In this document: positions 7,278 to 10,345 of the stretch, one piece after another | Layout: every line of letters starts with the position of its first letter | Position numbering within the stretch: the stretch's first letter is position 1 | Notes under the pieces: generated by a model | The model's input: only the letters and a program-made list of their open reading frames with translations | Told to the model about the DNA's origin: nothing | Database searches by the model: none | Position numbers and translations under genes: made by a program | Source of the DNA: Phoronis ovalis | Lineage: Eukaryota > Phoronida > Phoronidae | Direction of reading: 5' to 3' | Assembly: GCA_028565635.1 (NCBI GenBank) | Contig: JAOXYB010064846.1 | Span: 1 to 10,345 of the forward strand | DNA: 10,345 nt

Positions 7278-8498
7278 CTGCAAACAGCAATCAAAACACA
7301 TTTTTTAGGACAAGATTTATGAAATATAATGCAATATGCTAAAATTCCAGCTCGCAACACCGTATTTCATTCAGAAACTTAATATATTTTCAAAAATAGT
7401 TTTCATGGAAAGAAAGGAATATTTCTATAGGTGATGCAGCTGAAAAATACAAGCCGACTGACAGCTGTGCTGCCGCTCTCGAGAACGCTATGATTGATAT
7501 TGAATGAAAGTGACGTTATATGAGCAGTGTGACGTGCTATAGTGTCTTTGCTATAGCCTTTATATGGAATAACCGTATGATAATTTCCACGGTAGACATA
7601 ACAGTGATTTATTGTTGCACTTGTCTCATTAGAGCCTAAAGTTATATAAGATATGGTTCAGAGAATGTGTTAAAAATGTCATTATATTTCAATAACATTC
7701 CTAAAGCTCAGATATTATGCTAATGAAAATATGTCTGTCAGTTGTATTAAATTAAGCAGTAGATTGCTGGAGTTCTGAAGAACTGACCCCATCCTCTCCC
7801 TGTTTCCCAAAAGTTAAAACCTTTATAGGTCACACACATACAAATGTCCTGTCTCCCAGTGAATTTTATATTTTGTGGAGAACACCATCAGATCTTCGTA
7901 CCAACACAGTTACATAGCTCTAGCGAACTACACAACGTATTACAGCTAATAACATAACATCACAAATAATTGATGTGACATTTCTCATTATTGATTCCTC
8001 ATTACAGTTTAATAAAAAGAAATGAAAGCCTCATTATTCATAAGCCACAAATAAGCCATGATAATAAACATAAACAAACAGACAGTTTAGCAAACACAAC
8101 AGGCATTAACTTCAAAACTGATAAGGTAATATTCTCATTTTAAATGCTGGGCATTTTATCGTGGACATAAAGTTTAGACCAAAATCTTACAATCTTGATC
8201 AGACAATGAAATATCCAACATTAATAGATGAAGTTCACAGTTCACATGATAAACATGCACACTTATTTCATTTAATCAGATCACACACAAGACTACAGAT
8301 ACAACAGAAAAGTAAACTATCCTGATCCTCATTCTAATTAATCATGAATGCACTTATTGGCCTATCTGAAACAAATGAAATGTACCGAATAACCTCCAAT
8401 TTGATTTAGTATAGCTTCAAGTCAGTTAGCTGAGTTTGAGTAATAAAGAAAATACCTACTAAAACGATTTTAAAAACCCCAGAACACAAGACAAAGGA

Positions 8499-8825
8499 CC
8501 GGGGGGTCAGTCAATGAACGTGGGTACGCATGTTCCAATATGGCATTTCGAAAAGACCCTAACGACGTGAAATTCTACAAAAAATACACCCCTAAGGAAG
8601 TGAGTTTTTTGGAAATACACCCTTAAGGAAGTGACTTTAGGCAAACAATACCCCTAAGGAAGTGTCACACCTCCAAAAAACCAGCCATTTTCGCCATTTT
8701 GTACACAAAACAGACCCTAAGCGCGTAACGCGTATTACGCCCCGGCGGTTCGAAAACATACCCTTTCACGTGAAATTTTGTTGGATCATGCGTACCCACT
8801 TTCATATTGACTGCCCCCCCCCCGG
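8499..8825. mobile_element. MITE-like element, 327 bp, with internal short-repeat ladder
   Basis: The ends are imperfect inverted repeats of roughly 38 bp, from CCGGGGGG through GTGGGTACGCATG at the left and the complement at the right. The flanks share AAAGGA (8493-8498 and 8827-8832, one base of slack), a possible target-site duplication. The interior has three near-identical copies of TACACCCCTAAGGAAGTG-like words (about 8583-8602, 8613-8633, 8647-8664) plus looser relatives on each side near 8555, 8711 and 8758. It is much richer in GC than the surrounding intron, including a GCGCGTAACGCG palindromic patch. No coding capacity is visible. Confidence 0.85.
8583..8664. repeat. Three-copy short direct repeat inside the MITE-like element
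   Basis: The core word CCCTAAGGAAGTG or CCTTAAGGAAGTG recurs at a spacing of about 31-33 bp, always preceded by an A-rich TAC or ATAC. Related words (ACCCTAACGACGTG near 8555, ACCCTTTCACGTG near 8760) suggest the whole element grew from one repeated unit. Confidence 0.85.
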
Positions 8826-9050
8826 AAAAGGATAACCACATTCAAGGTAATTCATGATGTATGAGGAGTGTCAGATTCTCCTAATCCATGCAAGAATTCA
8901 CAGAAGGCCACATAGCTTCTGTGAGGTGCTACTAAAGACATTCCCAGAATTTCGATAGCCTCTTTATTACATTTTCGTATAGGAACATGCTTAGAGAATA
9001 CATATTGGCCCTTGACTATGAATATATAACGGATTGTGCAATTGTATTAC

Positions 9051-9179
9051 CTTTCTTATTGTGGTAACAAAAAAATAATTTTCTTGTTGTTCAAACAGTA
9101 GGTTAGGGTTAATGGCATTGCCTTCATCTACCGTAATATCGTCATACTCTGTTGCACTGATAGCAGTTTCAACCACAAC
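9051..9179 (-). CDS. Plexin exon 3 (end of Sema domain)
   Basis: The exon is 43 codons, phase 0-0, with acceptor CTTAG before GTTGTGG and donor AAG/GTAATA. It encodes VVVETAISATEYDDITVDEG followed by NAINPNLLF and NYFFVTTIRK. This fits the last Sema blade of plexins, whose pattern is roughly y-x-V-x-D-x-G-x-pI-x-p-d-L-x-F-d...yLYv-T-x-x-kV. The joint TTIRK/VTQIKVEEC with the next exon reproduces the family transition from the last Sema strand into PSI1, which argues that no exon is missing in the 1.8-kb intron that follows. Confidence 0.93.
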
Positions 9180-9621
9180 CTAAGGTACAAAAAAATACAA
9201 TGATGGGAAACAATGCATGCCATAGAAGGTGTAATACATTGCTTGCAATTACTTTGTTGGACATTCTGCCAGATAACTAATAATGTAGCCAGTTTAATAT
9301 ATTATTTAAATAGTGCAGTTAAGCATGTCATCAAGTGATATTCAGGAAAATATAATAATATTCACATTTAGAACATTTACAGTACAAGGCATCCTTGTAT
9401 GGGCTCAACTTTCTAAAAGCTAAACTTCAGTGACACAGTACAACATCAGATCTGACTTTGGAGGAAATTACGTGTATCCAACAGATTCCATACAACACCT
9501 TGTTCAAACTCCATGCTAGCACTGATCACATATAACCCGCAATTAATTCCATTCCTATAAAACCTAAGCAAACATCAGGAAGTAAACACTTTTCCCATAA
9601 TTTATAGAATTGGATTTCTAC
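9180..9621 (-). other. Intron 2 (442 bp), no recognisable content
   Basis: The intron lies between exons 9622-9807 and 9051-9179. The only local structure is a small hairpin, ACAAGG-cat-CCTTGT, at about 9384-9398. Nothing else is seen. Confidence 0.7.
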
Positions 9622-9807
9622 CTTTTTTATGTGCCCATTCTCCGTTCCTACAAACGCCACGGTGTATGTTGATGTTGACGTCACTGCAACAGCGGTAACA
9701 GCAGTGTTCCATGTGATAACAGCAGCACTTGTTATTGGCAAGCTGTTACTGCCGATTGGGAAATTCAGATCAACGTCACCACAGTAATCATCGCCAACAG
9801 GGAATAG
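9622..9807 (-). CDS. Plexin exon 2 (Sema domain, late propeller blade)
   Basis: The exon is 62 codons, phase 0 at both ends, with acceptor TTTTAG before CTATTCCC and donor AAG/GTAGAA. It contains the plexin signatures YCGDVDLNFPIG (compare the family pattern fCG-D-x-N-x-PLGG) and TAVAVTSTSTYTVAFVGTEN, which matches the family pattern LTSVAV...hTVaFvGT-x-x-G-x-lKK. The last residues, NGHIKK, complete that motif. This is a blade of the ligand-binding seven-bladed Sema propeller, outside the cell. Recognition of the family rests largely on this exon, the next one and the three PSI domains. Confidence 0.93.
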
Positions 9808-10294
9808 CTAAAAGTGCAAATGATAAAAATTTGTTTACACACCAAACAATTTCCTGTCACATAATACAAGTGTTCACAGTGCTAAACCTTACTGACTTGC
9901 TTGTATTAACTTGTACTTGTTATTTTTTTTTTGCTTTTACATTTAAGTAGACAGATATTTTTGCAGATTCATCAAGCCAGAACTGACACAATAAGTATAA
10001 CACTGCATATGTCGCACACCGCTTTATAAATACAACTGCTGTTTTAAATGTTTAAGCAGGTACCTTTATCTTGCTGGTGACATAAATAGTTATACACAGA
10101 CAGTAAAACTTATAAAAAGGTCTATTGACAAGATGGTACTGATGACTCCAATATGTCTTGATCCAGTAAGCATTGACACAATGAGTATGACAATGCATAT
10201 GTCACACTGCCTTATAAATACAACTGATGTTTTAAATAGCAGGTAGCTTTTTCTTGTGAGTGACAAAAACAATTATACAGACATTACAACTTAC
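9808..10294 (-). other. Intron 1 (487 bp) with a copy of the preceding exon end
   Basis: The intron lies between exon 10295-10345 and exon 9622-9807. About 9970-10155 is a diverged direct copy of about 10158-10345, described as a repeat. The segment 9808-9969 holds nothing recognised beyond T-rich sequence. Confidence 0.75.
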
Positions 10295-10345
10295 ATTAAG
10301 GTCTAATGCACTACAAGCTGTTGATGATGTTAAGTGGTTTGGCCC
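9970..10345. repeat. Diverged tandem duplication (about 185 bp) spanning an exon end and splice donor
   Basis: Copy A (about 9970-10155) and copy B (about 10158-10345) share GACACAAT, ATGCATATGTC-like, CTTATAAATACAACT and AAGGTCTA words in the same order at an offset drifting from 190 to 181 bp. Copy B includes the exon 10295-10345 donor. In copy A the corresponding site reads CTTTTT/ATAAGT instead of CTTAAT/GTAAGT, so the donor GT is destroyed. The exon remnant (about 10114-10160, minus strand, ISTILSIDLF) is one codon shorter than the true exon end. Confidence 0.85.
10295..10345 (-). CDS. Plexin exon 1 of window (Sema domain, 5' end cut by window)
   Basis: This exon encodes 17 codons readable to the window edge, ending in TACSALDLN before a strong donor, GTAAGT (GT at 10294-10293), in phase 0. 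It joins directly to LFPVGDDYCG in the next exon, giving the plexin Sema pattern of a cysteine followed about 15 residues later by a CG-D-x-N segment. The upstream boundary is not visible: the frame stays open to the last base, but an acceptor just inside the edge (CAACAG at about 10317) cannot be excluded. The exon's 3' half and its donor region have a degenerate tandem copy at about 9970-10155 in the following intron. Confidence 0.72.

Larger units (their letters stand above)
7278..9050 (-). other. Intron 3 (1773 bp) with a MITE-like element
   Basis: The intron lies between exons 9051-9179 and 7174-7277. It holds the element at 8499-8825. A short GC-richer patch at 7433-7507 stands out from the AT-rich background. 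Elsewhere (7510-8498 and 8830-9050) nothing is recognised. The family transition TTIRK/VTQIKV is continuous across this intron, so no plexin exon is expected in it. Confidence 0.75.
1..10345 (-). other. Plexin-family receptor gene, internal part (13 exons, incomplete at both ends)
   Basis: Plexins are single-pass receptors for semaphorins that act at the cell surface in axon guidance and cell migration; the cytoplasmic part is a GAP for Rap-type GTPases. The minus strand encodes, in order, Sema C-terminus, PSI1, IPT1, PSI2, IPT2, PSI3, IPT3, IPT4 and the start of IPT5. Three PSI domains interleaved with IPT domains separate plexins from Met/Ron (one PSI) and from semaphorins. Twelve introns, all GT-AG, were placed by hand and every junction keeps frame: summing the eleven exons from 10345 to 688 gives 1916 nt, ending in phase 2, and exon 205-372 resumes with the single base needed. 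Signal peptide, most of Sema, membrane helix and GAP region lie outside the window. Plexin class cannot be assigned without an alignment, so no symbol is given. Confidence 0.95.

Noticed and set aside
8555-8764. CCCTAA words as interstitial telomere repeat
   Set aside because: They are separated by unrelated spacers within a unit ending GGAAGTG or ACGTG, not head-to-tail hexamers.
1-10345. Met/Ron receptor kinase or semaphorin instead of plexin
   Set aside because: Three PSI domains interleaved with IPT domains, and the DHITMQL and SGPTKGGT signatures, fit plexins; Met/Ron have one PSI and semaphorins lack this IPT stalk.

Overview
The window is AT-rich, intron-dense animal DNA. It carries one recognisable gene, on the minus strand and running off both ends: a plexin, the transmembrane semaphorin receptor. 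I identify it from a domain order that I know only from plexins: C-terminal part of a Sema propeller, PSI1, atypical IPT1, PSI2, IPT2, PSI3, IPT3, IPT4 and the start of IPT5. Thirteen exons, two of them cut by the window edges, were located by hand. All use GT-AG splice sites and all join in frame. From 10345 down to 1 they are 10295-10345, 9622-9807, 9051-9179, 7174-7277, 6698-6827, 5421-5592, 4905-4995, 4387-4498, 3201-3323, 1560-1785, 688-1279, 205-372 and 1-59, about 710 codons of ectodomain. The signal peptide and most of the Sema domain lie beyond 10345. The remaining IPT repeats, membrane helix and cytoplasmic GAP region lie below position 1.

The organism is an animal with introns of about 0.15-1.8 kb holding small DNA-transposon-like elements. 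An invertebrate is likely, but the sequence does not fix the phylum, nor the plexin class. There is no operon, CRISPR array, prokaryotic gene, RNA gene or second convincing gene.

Layout of the non-coding part: the intron at 373-687 is largely built from decayed tandem copies of the 3' end of the exon before it, one with an intact splice donor. The 7th intron in transcription order (4499-4904) contains a 163-bp tandem duplication. The 8th (3324-4386) contains a 177-bp fold-back MITE-like element with TA flanks. The 5th exon (6698-6827) is bracketed by a 223-bp inverted repeat differing at one position. The 3rd intron (7278-9050) holds a 327-bp element with imperfect terminal inverted repeats and an internal ladder of short repeats. 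The 1st intron (9808-10294) holds a degenerate copy of the exon end at the right edge of the window.

I did not find an undescribed multi-gene system. The points most worth following are the near-perfect inverted repeat around one exon (a circular-RNA or editing candidate), the repeated pattern of tandemly duplicated exon-end/splice-donor segments, and the missing cysteines in PSI1 and PSI2.
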